NCBI GenBank assembly: GCA_039621445.1 | Contig: CP154957.1 | Location: 42,044,198-42,108,197 of the forward strand | Length of the DNA: 64,000 nucleotides | From: Euglena gracilis | Lineage: Eukaryota; Euglenida; Euglenophyceae; Euglenales | Reading direction: 5' to 3' | Notes under the pieces: generated by a model | The model's input: only the letters and a program-made list of their open reading frames with translations | What the model was told of the DNA's origin: nothing | The model's database searches: none | Shown: piece by piece, positions 37,158-48,047 of the stretch | How positions within the stretch are numbered: position 1 is the stretch's first letter | Layout: each line of letters opens with the position of its first letter | Program-made: the position numbers and the translations under genes

Positions 37158-37690
37158 CTATGGCTGTGGCTGTTGCATCGATTTCTTGCTTTTCAGTCCA
37201 ACTCCACATGCTGTCAACTGTTTAATGAGTGTTGCTGTTCTGCATGCTGTCAACTGTGCTGTTGCCCCCAGGATCAGGATGTCGTCCACACACCAACAGT
37301 GGGGAATGTTTTGTTCGTTCAGCCAAGCACGAATTGGTTTGGTCAGTTTCTGTGCCCACCATGGGCTGAGGGCCCATCCAAAGGGCAGTGCTTGAATCTG
37401 AAAACCCTGGTTCCCCACTTGAAACATCAACTATTCTCTGTAGTTTGGGGTGTATCTGAAGGTGGTGGAAGAAGTTTTTGATGTCAAATGTCATGCCCCA
37501 CTGAACTGGAGTTTTGGTTTCTGGATCCTGTTGCTGGAGTGTTGAGATCATACTTTTCCATGTTTCTGTTTTGTGTTTGGGTACTTGATGGCAACTGTTC
37601 AATTCCCTCAGATCTGTTATCAGCCTTATTTTTCCTATGTCTTTCTTTTCCCTTGAGAGTGTGGGTGTCCATTGTGTGGTGTTTTGCATT
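37158..37690 (-). pseudogene. Reverse transcriptase, frameshifted
   Basis: Two overlapping minus-strand frames together cover an RT palm. The first (37,689-37,222) carries KIRLITDLRELN (about 37,635-37,600) and FDIKNFFHHLQI, matching RT motifs 1-3 (the second motif holds a catalytic Asp). The frame then shifts near 37,430. The second (37,430-37,158) continues with ALPFGWALSP and CVDDILILG (about 37,292-37,281), a variant of the YVDD box that holds the catalytic Asp pair. The frameshift between motifs prevents a functional enzyme. Upstream, a stop codon also interrupts the same frame near 37,745. Confidence 0.75.
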
Positions 37691-38430
37691 TCCTCTGTGG
37701 TCAGTGTTCTGATTTCTGCTGTTTCCAGGTATTCGTTTATCGTTTCCAGAACTGGTTATGTGGCTTCTGCTGTTTTTGTGTGTTGTCTAAGTGCAGGGAT
37801 TCATGTCATCGGTGCTTTTACGCCCTTGGTGATGGCTTGTTGTAAAACACAGTTTTGCCACTCTTGAATTCTTTTTATTGGTCCCTGCCGTGTGCATGGT
37901 GGCATTTTGCTGTTGTTTTACTGCAGCAGTTTTGGAATGTCGAAGTTTTCTGGTAACTGTGACCCACTGTTCTGCCTCTGTTTGCACAAGTCCCTCTGGT
38001 GCAGGTGTGGGCTGGCCTGCACCAGGGCCCCTTCACTCCTGAGAGTTGTTCTTTCTTTCCCCCCCTTTTCCTTTTCCTTTTCCTTTCCTTTCCTGTTAGT
38101 TTCATCTGCTCCTGTGTCTGGTATTCTTGGTTGCTGCCCTGTGCTGTGATCTGCCTCTTCCCCTGTGATCTGACTGTCGTTGCCTGATTTTCTGTTCTTC
38201 GTCCTTTAGCAACAATCTTGTGGTTGTGAGGTCTGGTCTTAGCTCCAGTGTGCTGTGATCTTTCCCCACCAGCAAATGCCTTCTAATTTCTTGCAGGTCC
38301 TGCCACAAGCTTCTCAACCTGGCACTGGCTTGGTTGAGATGTTCCAGGTCATCTGTTTCAATTGTATGCACCAGTATGTACATGCAATTTTCTGCTTTTT
38401 TATGTGCCTGATGGAGGTTCTGGTCCAATC

Positions 38431-41140
38431 TGTCTCTACGTGGGGGGGGGGGGCCTGGGGGACTCCCGTGTAGTGTGTTAGTTCATCCCCAGATTTCTTT
38501 AATAAACCCAAAGGAGGAGGGGAGTCCAACCTGCTGTAAAATAAAATTGCATCGCGGTGGGAGGGATTATGCACAGCAGCGGGCAGCACATCAGCCCACT
38601 GGCCGGCATGGCCAGCAAGCTCTCCTTCAAACTCCTCCTCTCCATCTTGACATCCTCCACTGCAGCTGCATTGGCAGGGGTCCTGTTGCTGGGCCCGCTA
38701 TACTCTCCTTCACTTCTGCCATCCCTCTCCTCAGATTCTCAATTTCGTGTATCAACTGTTCCATTTTCAATTTCTCAGTTTAATTTCTCAATTCGCAATT
38801 CTCAATTTTTGATTTCTTTTTCTTGTGTCCTCGGTTCCTGGTTTTGCAGACTTGAAACTTCTGGTCTGTTGAATAGGAAAAGTGAAAAATTTGAATTTAC
38901 GGGAGGGGAACACCGCTGCTGGTTTTGGGGTCTTCGGGGACTCGTTGTCCTGGGAGAATGGAACGCATAAAAATGTGGGTTGTGTTTGAGCGAATAAGGA
39001 ACACACTGGGCACTTCGGGAGTTAAGCCCGCTGAGCCTGTGCCTGTGAAAAAATGAAAATTGAAAGCCACTTGTATTTTTAGAGAACAGGGAACGCAGAT
39101 GACGCTTACAGTGGCTCAGTTTCCTTGAACTTAACCTTGTTTCCAAGATTCTTCCCTGTTGTATCACTCGTCGGCGAAATTGAATTTCCTGTAGTTCTGC
39201 GCGCGGTCGACACGCCCTCACAGGCAAGCAGGGACTTGTGCTTTGCACAGCACGACGTCCCCCGGGGAACTCTGGCTTGCTTTTCTTTCATGGGGTGCTT
39301 TTCCCTGGGTGGGGGGGTGGGGCTCACCACCGTCTTTTGCTTCGCCCACTTGGTAAATTCCCCCCGGGTCGTGCCTTCCGGGGGGAAAACATTCGGACCC
39401 TGTACTTTCCAGATGGGGGGACGCTGTGCTCCATTTTGTTATTGTCATTCTTGCCTTTACACCGACCCCCAACCGCTGGTAATGGGCCTGAAGCGCCCCA
39501 AAATTTTTCCACTGCCACATTTTTTTGAATTTCTTCCACCACAAGACCATTGGCACTGTGGGGTTTCCTGCGGGACACTTCCAAGTTTTTTTCTAACACA
39601 ATCTCCTTGGTACATCCAATTGATTCCATTAGACGTTAATGGATTTTTCCATCCAGGGGGCCCGAAAGACGACCCCGCCAGGATATCAGTGCTTCACACC
39701 AATGCTGCCATGTTCCACTGGAGTGCTAGGGTGAAGCGGAAACCCCCGCCCCGGGCCAGTTTCCGGCGTACGATCGTTTTTTTTTTTTGGCTCCTCGAGC
39801 CGAATTGTGTCGGCAGATTTTTCTCCCCAATCCGGCCCCCGTGGCCGAAACTGGGCCATCATTTCCAAGGAGGAACCTCCCAGTGGACCCTCCCGGACCC
39901 CTAAGGGGGGTGTCACTGGGATCTCCAAGGGGGGTGCCTTTGGGGCTTCAAACCCTCCCTGCTCAGCTGAACCAGTGAGAGTCAACACCCCCCCCCTGTG
40001 TGTCATTTCTCACAGTTTCAGGGCCAAAAAGGGGGTTTTGGGGTGAAATTTTGCCTGTGGTTGCCTGAATTTATGAGCCCCACCCCCCTGCCCCTTTTCC
40101 CACAGATGAGTTGGTAAGGGGAAGTAAAACCTCTTCTTCTTTTTGGCCTGATTGATTGTTCTCAATTTGTGAACGTTGCATTTGCAATTGTAATTCCAAC
40201 ACTTAAATTCACAATGATAATTCTTTGTGGTTGCAACAATTGACAATGGACAAAGGAAAATGGCGGAAAACCTTGCGAGAGAAACTTGATTTTGATGCCC
40301 TTGATGGGCAGTTAAATTTCGGCTTGAGTGCGCTGATTACTAAGCGCTCTCAAAACCCAAATTCTTGCCCATTGCATCAAAATCAACCAAACCAAGTCAA
40401 AGTTAAGGTTTCCCTCCTTGGCTTTGATAAATTATGCTGAATTCCATCATTTTTGAGTCTTGCAAATCCCTGCAAACACTCCAGGAACTCAGGCGCAAAC
40501 TCAGAAAAATATCGTCCAAGCGCTTGCAAGCGCTCTCACCAAATACAACATGTTCCCTTAAAATCAAAGGAAAAATACATAAAAAGCTTCAAATATACTA
40601 AATAAACCCAAAAATCACCATTTGAGAAAACCTAGCATCACTCCATCTCTCTCCTTGCACAACCAACCCATGGGTGCCTTAGGAGAGGAAACTTTAATTG
40701 AAATGTTTTGAAAGCCTTAAATTTGAGCTAAGCCGCCCTTGAAAAGGCCTTCTAAAAAGGAAAAACTCCGCCGCCCGGCGGTCACCTATGGTCACTCCCC
40801 CCCCCTTGCGACGAAAGTCGGGGGTTTCACCCCCCTCCTTCTCGCTTTCCTTGGGATGGGAATGAAAAAAACGTTTGAAATAGTGCAACGCAAACACGAT
40901 AACATCATTCGAAATCGTGCATAAGTGGCGGAACGGCGTGGAGGAACCCATTAGGCAATGTATTCTATTCCAACCACACCGGGCCCGCCCACCCCCACGG
41001 TTCTCACCACCGTGAAAGGATATGGGGGTCCAACACCACTCAAAATTATTTTTTGAATGGATAAAAATCACCCCCCGCGCGGTATTCCCAACCGTGAAGG
41101 GAATGGGGGGGGTCAATGATCACCCAAAATGCTCTCAGTG
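38431..41140. other. Non-coding, mixed repeats
   Basis: No gene recognised. Contains AATTCTCAATTTC-type reiterations (about 38,745-38,815), GC-rich C-run sequence from 39,300 to 40,110, and AT-richer sequence from 40,140 to 40,740. A 71-codon frame at 40,225-40,440 has reasonable composition but no domain or splice support. Confidence 0.4.
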
Positions 41141-41149
41141 ATAAATGGA

Positions 41150-41465
41150 AATCAGTCCCCCCCCCCCCAAGGGGAAGAAGGCCGTGGGGAGAAGAGCCCC
41201 CCCCCCCCCGACGAGAGGTGGGCTTAACTTGCTCCCCCCAGGGGGAAAGACTTGGGGAAAAGATTGCCCCCCCCCCCGGCGAGAGGTTGGCTTGACTTGT
41301 CCCCCCCCCCCCCGAGGGGAAAGACTTGGGGAAAAGATCCCCCCCCCCCGGCGAGAGGTGGACTTGACTTGCCCCCCTCCCCCGAGGGGAAAGCCTTGGG
41401 CAACCGCCCCCCCCCCCCCCCGGCAAAGGGAGGGCTTGCCTTGCCCCTCCCCCTGGCGGGGAGGT
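41150..41465. repeat. ~70-bp tandem repeat, about 4 copies
   Basis: Units with GGCGAGAGGTGGACTTGACT, then a C-run, then GAGGGGAAAGACTTGGGG, start near 41,209, 41,278, 41,350 and 41,421 (69-72 bp apart), with a partial copy before. Length variation lies in the C-runs, so the frames that open through it are artefacts. Confidence 0.85.
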
Positions 41466-42351
41466 TGAAGAAGACAAATTATTTCATTTTTCAGAAATAA
41501 TATCACAGCCCCCCTCCCCGATCAAGCCGACTGGGGTTTCGGGCTCCACTTGCCCAAAGGTGTGGGGTATGATTGTACAACCTAATCAAACCGATTGGAA
41601 AGAAGGACCCCGCCCCCCACACGAGTGCCACCGACCCGTGGGAAGAGAAAAGAGGGTTGAACCAATTCAAAGCCCACCGTCTTGAAACTTGGGTCACCCC
41701 CCTTAAGAAGAAATCAAAGATTCCTCTTTCGGGACAGGAAGGGTGCAAACAAAAAGTGTGCGGTGTCGAGGTCAGGATAGCGGGTGGCACGGGCCCAGGG
41801 AAACGTCTCTTTTGGCCCTCGCCACAAGGAGAACCTCCTCATGCCTCCCTGTGCGCTCACAGGTCAGCGGTAGCAAAACAGAGGGGTTTAGAAAGAGGTG
41901 TTCGGTGACTGGGTAGAGGTCAGTGGAAAATGAGCGAGGCTCATCTTCAATATATAAAGAGCAGGGGGGGGGCGTGTGTGTTGTGCTGTGCTGCCTCCTT
42001 TGGCGTGTGTGTGTCATGTAGGGTTTCACGTGACTGTCACGGTTTGCCTGAAGGTGAGTATCCACAGATCCGATGAGGTAGGTGAGGGCCTGTTTGTGTA
42101 CGCCTGAAGGGTACCAATTTTGGCCTCAGGGCCATTGGTCGTAGGAAGACAATGGTTTCTGGTTCAGGCCCGTGGGCCGGCTAAGAGCTCCTGACGATGG
42201 TTGGTAAGTGTCGGTGGGCATTCGGTGGTTAGGGTATCCAAAGAGTTATGACATTTGGTGGGGAATGAGTAAAGGAGGTATCACGGGTTCCGCAAACTAG
42301 AAGCTGTTCACGACATTGCCCCCATGCCAACTGTCGGGACACGTCACACAT
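41466..42351. other. Non-coding; possible LINE 3' flank
   Basis: No gene seen. It lies downstream, on the minus strand, of the LINE fragment end at 42,740 and may contain that element's 3' untranslated region or a second fragment. A GT-rich stretch lies at about 41,967-42,020. Confidence 0.35.
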
Positions 42352-42392
42352 CAGAGCGATTTCCAGTCCTTGCCACATATTCTCCTCGAGAA
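42352..42392. repeat. 41-bp direct repeat, copy 1
   Basis: Matches 43,039-43,079 at 40 of 41 positions, 687 bp apart. The flanking sequence is only loosely similar on one side. It may mark two overlapping fragments of the same LINE family. Confidence 0.8.
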
Positions 42393-42739
42393 TGAGTTGA
42401 ATCGCGGTGGTGGGGCGAACCGAATCCACCGACCAGTGGCACAGCCTACTGGATTTGAGTGTTCAGGGGGGAGGGAGGCTATGTACAGATGGGGGAACCC
42501 CATGGATAGTCCGAGTAAAGTACAAAGGAAAGGGATGTGAATCGCACGGTGTAGAGGGAGAGAGGTGGTGTGTCAGCTGTACGGCGGGCGGGAGGTAGCT
42601 AGGGGGAGTGGGTGTTCCTTCCGGGGGAGTGCTCTTGGCGCTGGTCGCTTTAGGTGTCTCTGGGTGATTTTTGCTTGGTGGCTTTTGTGTGCACGGTTAT
42701 AGGTCTTGGTCTGCTCCGCCCGGGCGTGCCCGGTGTTGT

Positions 42740-43198
42740 TCAGGGTATGCGTGCCTTGGTCGCCAGGATTTTGGCTATTTGCCTCGTTAGGGATATCGAC
42801 AGTTGTTCCTGCAGTTCGTTTGCTTTGCTCTGGCGCTGCTCTCCCTCTTTCCAGGAGGCAGCTCTTTGTAGTATTCGTTCGATGTTCTTGGCTCCTTCTG
42901 GTCCCCAGCCACCCCATGTGCTGAAGGCGGCTGTGGTGAAACTCCACCCTGCCTTTTGGTAGGGCTCGTCATACTTGTCGTGCTTCTGTTTTTCTTTTTG
43001 CTTCAGAAACAGTTTCCACTTTTCTTTGCTTTGTCGAGCAGAGCGATTTCCAGTCCTTGCCACATATTCTCCTGGAGAAGAGCAGTTCAGTAAGATACAC
43101 CATACGACCGCGCCACCGATCCGGGCTTGCCACAAGGGGCCTGTGCGATTGCTTCGCACAAATGAACCTTGAGAATAACACTCAATTTGATGGCACAT
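42740..43198 (-). pseudogene. LINE-type retrotransposon ORF2, C-terminal fragment
   Basis: The minus-strand frame reads KHDKYDEPYQKAGWSF, then AAFSTWGGWGPEGAKN, and after about 30 residues ELQEQLSISLTRQIAKIL before a natural stop at 42,740. The pattern K-Y......G-x-x-F...A-F-S-T-x-G-x-x-G-P....L...L-S-I-x-L is the end of many non-LTR reverse-transcriptase polyproteins. No catalytic RT motifs are present, so the copy is 5'-truncated, as is usual for LINEs. The first 50-60 residues (above about 43,080) may be host sequence. It lies 26 bp from the first ATG of the RRM gene, in the opposite direction. Confidence 0.6.
43039..43079. repeat. 41-bp direct repeat, copy 2
   Basis: Second copy, lying inside the minus-strand LINE frame. 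Its presence outside that frame at 42,352 shows it is an independently repeated sequence. Confidence 0.8.
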
Positions 43199-43236
43199 CA
43201 GGTGAATTTTCCCCTCATCAATAAATGCTGGTCACC

Positions 43237-43378
43237 ATGTTTTCATCAGCTCTTCCAACAAATGCCAGCAACAAGCTCTTTGTTTCAAATTGCCCAAAGG
43301 ATATATGTGATGAAGACATTTACAACTTGTTCAACGAGTGGTCGAACGAAATAGCTTCCATATCTTGGGCAACATCAG
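43237..43378 (+). CDS. RRM protein exon 1: first half of RNA-recognition motif
   Basis: Encodes about 47 residues, including KLFVSNCPKD with LFVSNC (residues 14-19) as the RNP2 strand and then a helix (DEDIYNLFNEW). It ends at a donor GTGCGC (43,379) in phase 1. The added G pairs with the first bases of the exon at 54,759 to rebuild an Asp codon, so the RRM continues without a break. Starts at 43,225 or 43,237 are possible, with a stop codon at 43,222. Alternatively TTTTCATCAG at 43,240-43,249 is an acceptor and an upstream exon exists; that boundary would also be phase 1. The product is probably a nuclear or cytoplasmic RNA-binding protein. Confidence 0.75.
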
Positions 43379-43597
43379 GTGCGCTCATGCACATTCTTTG
43401 AAGATTTTTTTTTAAGTTTTGGTCCTTTTTTTCACCTCTGGAACATATCAACTCTGGGGGTCCGAGATCCACCCCGTCCCCGTAGTACCCACCCTCCTGT
43501 ATTTGCTTTGTGGACGGTAAAAGTCACATCCTTTTTGATCACGGTGACTAACCCCCCCACTTATAAACCCCCCGGGGTTAGTACCACCCCCCCCCCA

Positions 43598-43760
43598 TAT
43601 TGTCCCCCCCCCCCATATTGTCCCTCGGCCCGGCCGACGGGGGGTTTTTTTGGCTCGGCCAATGAAGTTTCCTTTGGTACCCCCATATTGTCCCCCCCCC
43701 CCATATTGTCCATTTGGGGTCCCAGTGGGAAGGTGGTTGGGACAATATGGGGGGGGGGGT
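43598..43760. repeat. ATATTGTCC module, copy 1
   Basis: About 160 bp with four CCATATTGTCCCCC-type units and a terminal inverted copy (GGACAATATGGGGG at about 43,739). It is paralogous to 48,048-48,215, sharing CGGCCGACGGGGGGTTTTTT and a CGGCCAATGAA box in the same order. Confidence 0.75.
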
Positions 43761-44134
43761 GGTAGGATCCGGTTTGGTTGGTCGGCCGAAGGGGGGGGTT
43801 ACAAGTGGGGGGGGGGTTATAAGTCCCGGAATTGTTGGTGAAAATCCGAACCCAAAATGACCCCGAAACCCTCCCAAATTGGCAATTTTTTGCAAATTTG
43901 GTCAAAAATGGCATTTTTGATGATGGTCGATCTAAAAAAATTGCCAAAAAATCAGTTTTTGGGTGGTTAGCGACACGGAGTGGGGCTAACACAGTTTACT
44001 GTTTGGGACACAGTTTACGATAAAAACCAGGTATGGGTCCCCCCCCCACTTACTAACCCCCCCCTCGGGCCGACCAACGAAACCGGGACTTATAAACCCC
44101 CCCCTTCGGGGAAGAAAAATGAAGGGGGTGTGAT

Positions 44135-44480
44135 CCCCGTGTCCCCCCCCGTGTCCCCCCCCGTGTCCCCCCCGTGTCCCGTACTTCAGGGGGGTCCCTA
44201 GAAGGTGGCCAAGGCAACATGCAGCATGAATTTTTAGCTGTTTGGCATCATTTTCCACGGTTTTTCATGGATTGTGAAGGCCATTTTGACTTTCCCCCAC
44301 CCACAATCCCTTTTTTTTTCACCTAGGATGGCCTGGAGCTTGGCTCGGGGTCAATATGAAATGAATTTTTGGTCCCTCAAAAAGTTGCAAATTTCGTCCC
44401 GGAAGGTCCCGAAAAGAGGCATGTTTCCCCCGTGTCCCCCCCCGTGTCCCCCCCCGTGTCCCCCCCGTGTCCCGCCCCAC
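44135..44480. repeat. Two clusters of CCCCCGTGTCC reiteration
   Basis: Four tandem ~12-bp units lie at about 44,138-44,180 and again at about 44,428-44,474, each following a frame-like stretch. They are low-complexity C-rich DNA. Confidence 0.8.
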
Positions 44481-45535
44481 CCCCGAAAGCCACCGGGGAC
44501 GATTTTTTCGGCCCCTTCATTTTTGCAACCATCAAGGATCAACAGGCCTTGCCATGCTTTTCCAATTCAAGTAGGGTGACAGGAAGTGGTGCCAGGGTTG
44601 AACCCAAACAGCACCCCGAGCATGTGCTTCCAGACGTTGGACAATTTATGCAGGCGCGACTGTGAACCTGCCTTTTGTGACTGCTTGATGTGCAGTTCTC
44701 ACCAAAGGTTCATTAAGCGAAACCTGGGGCAATCCTTCCTCACGCCCGATCCGAGTCTGTGTCTGGGACACAATTTTTGAGTCACTGTGTGTCGAGGGCT
44801 CTATCTGGACCCGTGCACATGAGATTTTTGCTCCGTTTCCCTGAATTTGGTTTTGGGGCAAATCCCTTTTATAGCTCAACGGGGGTGTCCCCCCCGTGAC
44901 CCCCCCATGACCCAACCTATGACCCCTTTGACAAACAGTTCGAAAACAGACCTTGGGGTGATCCAAAAACACTTGCTCTTTTAATTTTCCGCCGGTGTCA
45001 AGCACAAACGGCATTTGCAATTTGCATTTTAATTATTGTGGTCAGGACGACCAAGGAGGAGAACAGCTTCGGGGGGGGGGGGCTAATCGAAACAATTAAT
45101 CGAACCAGCCTGTCCTCCAGGTCACTGTCATCGGCATTGTCTGGCTGTGTGTCACGGAATAGGTTTTTTGCGATTTCCGGATTTCAACAACAAAACTGCA
45201 TGGCAGGGGATTGTTCATTGCATGAAAAGGGGAGGGGGAGGGAGAGGGAAGGGGGTGAGAATGAAATAACTCAACTGAGGAGCAGGGCTTTTTTTTATTC
45301 TTGGATGGGGGCCCGGCTGCCCCCCCCCCCTGGGGGGAAACACTTTTCGGCGCTGAAGGCACTGAAATTTTTGTGAAAGGTGCTATTTTTAGCTTTTTTT
45401 GCGATTTTTTGGCCATTTTTGGGGAAAAGAGAGTGGGGGAGCCCAGGTACATGGGGGAGGGGGGGTCCGGGACCGTTCACTTCCGAACTGAACTGGACAT
45501 GTTCACTTCCCGCAGAGGGGGGGGGAGGGGGGTCC

Positions 45536-45550
45536 GGCGCCGAAGGCGCC
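45536..45550. other. GGCGCC-GAA-GGCGCC hairpin
   Basis: A perfect 6-bp stem with a GAA loop. The same motif recurs at 47,126-47,140, 52,004-52,018 and 52,086-52,100. Confidence 0.65.
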
Positions 45551-45817
45551 GAAATTTTTTTGAAAAAACCCCTTTTCGGTGTTCGCCCGTCGTTCCGTTT
45601 TTCGGTTTTTTCCCGAAGTGAACAGGTACATTCAGGTACACGGGGGGGGGGGGGGGGGCGCGGTCTCGGAACCCCCCCTGTTCACTTCCGAAGTGAACTG
45701 AACAAGGAGGGGGGGAGGGGGGGGTCCCGAAGTGGACAACCTGGCCTCCGGGTCCTCCGGGACCCGGGGGGGGGGGGAAGGGCCCCTGAGCGAGAGAAAA
45801 AAATTGGTGATGAATCT

Positions 45818-45919
45818 GGTGATCGCTAGCGACTAGTCGCCAGCGACCATGGTCGCCAGCGCGAAAATGGTCCCAAGCGACCATTGGTGGTCGCTGCGAC
45901 TAGTCGCTAGCGACCACCA
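45818..45919. repeat. ~31-bp inverted repeat with GCTAGC/ACTAGT palindromes
   Basis: The first ~32 bases and the reverse complement of the last ~31 agree except for one substitution and one indel. Both arms contain CGCTAGCGACTAGTCGC, itself nearly self-complementary. The ~40-bp centre repeats GCGACCATGGTCGC-like palindromes. Confidence 0.75.
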
Positions 45920-46392
45920 ATAATTAGTCCAACCCTCCCCCCCCCCCGAAAAAGCTTTGACCCCCCCGGAACGGCCGAAATCCAGATGCCGACCGCCCCA
46001 AACTTCTGCCACAGCATGGCACCAGACATTAAGTTAGTGGGGGGTCGGCACACCCCCCCCCCCCCCCCCTCACCGACCCCCTCGCCACGCCATTTTACCC
46101 CCCCTCCCCCCCCCTTTTCAGACCCCCTCGCCACGCCATGTCAGGCCTGCCAAAGAAAATTTTCTTGGCAAACCCCCGCGCACCCCTCCCTCCCCTCCAT
46201 CTAGGACCCCCTCGCCACGCCAAAAACCCCCCTCCCCCCCCCCAGCCGGACCCCTCGCCACGGCGTGCCGACCCCCCAGTGTGGTACACCAAGGTTGTCA
46301 TTTTGTGGTTCACTGTGGACACCAAAATTTTATTTGTGGTTCACGTATGGACATCAAAAATTTTTTTGTGGTTCACCTGTGGACACCAAAGG

Positions 46393-46838
46393 GGGGTAGA
46401 TCTGGCCTGGGGGGGGGGGGGTAGTGGGCCGACCCCAGGGTTGGCCCACGGTCCCAAAGGTCGCCCAAGGTGTCCCTAGGAGGTTAGGCAGGGGTGGGGG
46501 GGGGGGGGGGTTGGGGGCTTCGCCCCTAAAGGAGTTTCAATGGAGAAACTTCACCGGTGAAGTTCACCGGTGAAGTTCACCGCCATGTATTTCCAATGAA
46601 GAGGGGGGGGGGTGGGGGGGTCCCGCCCGAAAAACCCAAAGTTCACCGCCTGATCTCCCTAGTCCAAGAAATCCTAGTGGGCCGACCCTAGGGTCGCCGG
46701 CTTAGGGTCGACTTAGGGTCGTGGGCCGACCCTAGGGTCGACTTAGGGTCGGCCCACCCCATGACCTCCCCTAGGGGTAGATCTGGCCTGGGGGGGGGGG
46801 GGTAGTGGGGCGACCCCAGGGTTGGCCCACGGTCGCCA
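46393..46838. repeat. Direct repeat flanking TTCACCGGTGAA and GGGCCGACCC palindromes
   Basis: A ~60-bp sequence (GGGTAGATCTGGCCTGG, G-run, then GTTGGCCCACGGTC) occurs at about 46,393-46,455 and 46,775-46,838. Between them lie a GAA-type hairpin (46,514-46,526, ggggc-ttc-gcccc), a TTCACCGGTGAA cluster (46,546-46,582) and a palindrome with 12-bp perfect arms GTGGGCCGACCC (46,721-46,757). Confidence 0.7.
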
Positions 46839-46980
46839 AAGTGAGCCACAAAAACAACTTAGCACCCAAGTATGTTGCCAACATAGAAGGGCCCACACAA
46901 GGGATTTTGTTATTTAGGGGCCCTCGAACAGTTGGGCAACAAAACGGATTTGCCCCCCAAATCAGTCGGGTTACACAAGG

Positions 46981-47324
46981 CAATTGCTTAAGCACTGACC
47001 GACCCCCCCCCCCCCCGGGGGGGCGGGGGTGGGTGACTGGTTTTTTCAGAGTGACTGACTGGTTTTTGGCCCGGACCCCCTCCCCCCCCCCTGGGGGGGT
47101 CGGCCAGGAGTGGGCAAGTGACCCCGGCGCCGAAGGCGCCGGAAAAATTTTTGGGCCTAAAATGGCCTAAAGTGACTGGAAAGTGGCCGTTTTTCTGAGT
47201 GGCCGACCCCCCCCCCCTGTGGGGGGGTAGTGACTGGCTGGTTTTTTGAAAATGAATGACTGACTGGTTTTTTAAAAAAGTGGAGTGACCCCCACTCCCC
47301 CCCCTCGGGGTCGGTAAGCAATTG
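46981..47324. mobile_element. Short MITE-like element inside the 112-bp array
   Basis: CAATTGCTTA...CCGAC at the left end is inverted as GTCGGTAAGCAATTG at the right end (47,310-47,324), giving a terminal inverted repeat with a 7-base indel. The array sequence resumes on both sides. The right half is related to 61,205-61,425, including GTGACTGGTTTTT and GGGGTCGG(C/T)AAGCAA. It has no coding capacity. Confidence 0.5.
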
Positions 47325-48047
47325 TATGGTTGGGTTACACAAGGGATTTGCCCCCCAAAACGAGTGGGTAACACAAGGGATTTTGTTATTTAGGGACCCT
47401 TGAAAAGTTGGGCAACAAAAGGGATTTGCCCCCCTAAATCAATCGGGTTACACAAGGGATTTGCCCCCCCAAAACGGGTGGGTAACACAAGGGATTTTGA
47501 TATTTTGGGGCCCTCGAACAGTTGGGCAACAAAAGGGATTTGCCCCCGAAATCCGTTGGGTTACACAAGGGATTTGCCCCCCCAAAACGGGTGGGTAACA
47601 CAAGGGATTTTGATATTTAGGGGCCCTCGAACAGTTGGGCAACAAAAGGGATTTGCCCCCGAAATCTGTCGGGTTACACCAGGGATTTGCCCCCCCAAAG
47701 GAGACAAGGCACAGGGGGGGGGAGGGGGGGTCCGAGGGGGGTGGTTGGAAGCTGTACAGGGGGGGGGGGAGGAGGGGGGTCCCCAGAAAATCACAACTGT
47801 ACTGCCCACCCCCGAGACAGTTGCGACATTTTTCGTCCAATTGAGGTTGGCAATGATGGATTTTGCGAAATTCAGATGCATTTTGCAAAATATTTGTGTC
47901 TTGTAAAAAGAATGGTAGCCAGTGTTTTCACTTTAAACACTTAGTAGAAAGGCAGGAAGCAGCTTCAATCACTCCCCCTTGGCACACCATGTGGAATTGA
48001 GCCAGGGTTGACGTTTTTTTTTGTTTTTCAACAAAGAACAAAATACC

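Larger units (their letters stand above)
35990..38430 (-). mobile_element. Degenerate DIRS-like retroelement (RT, RNase H, NPPW domain)
   Basis: Reading the minus strand from about 38,430 downward: a charged, Gln/Arg-rich gag-like frame (38,428-38,102), a Lys/Arg-rich stretch, then reverse transcriptase, RNase H and a domain with an NPPW motif in the usual order. Frames change several times and in-frame stops occur, so the copy is dead. The arrangement RT, RNase H, then an NPPF/NPPW adenine-methyltransferase-like domain is typical of DIRS-type tyrosine-recombinase retrotransposons. No recombinase and no terminal or split repeats were identified, so the class assignment is probable only. Both ends are approximate. 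Confidence 0.65.

Noticed and set aside
39125-39904. 259-codon plus-strand frame
   Set aside because: Composition is a by-product of C/G-run rich sequence; opposite frames of similar length exist and no domain is visible.
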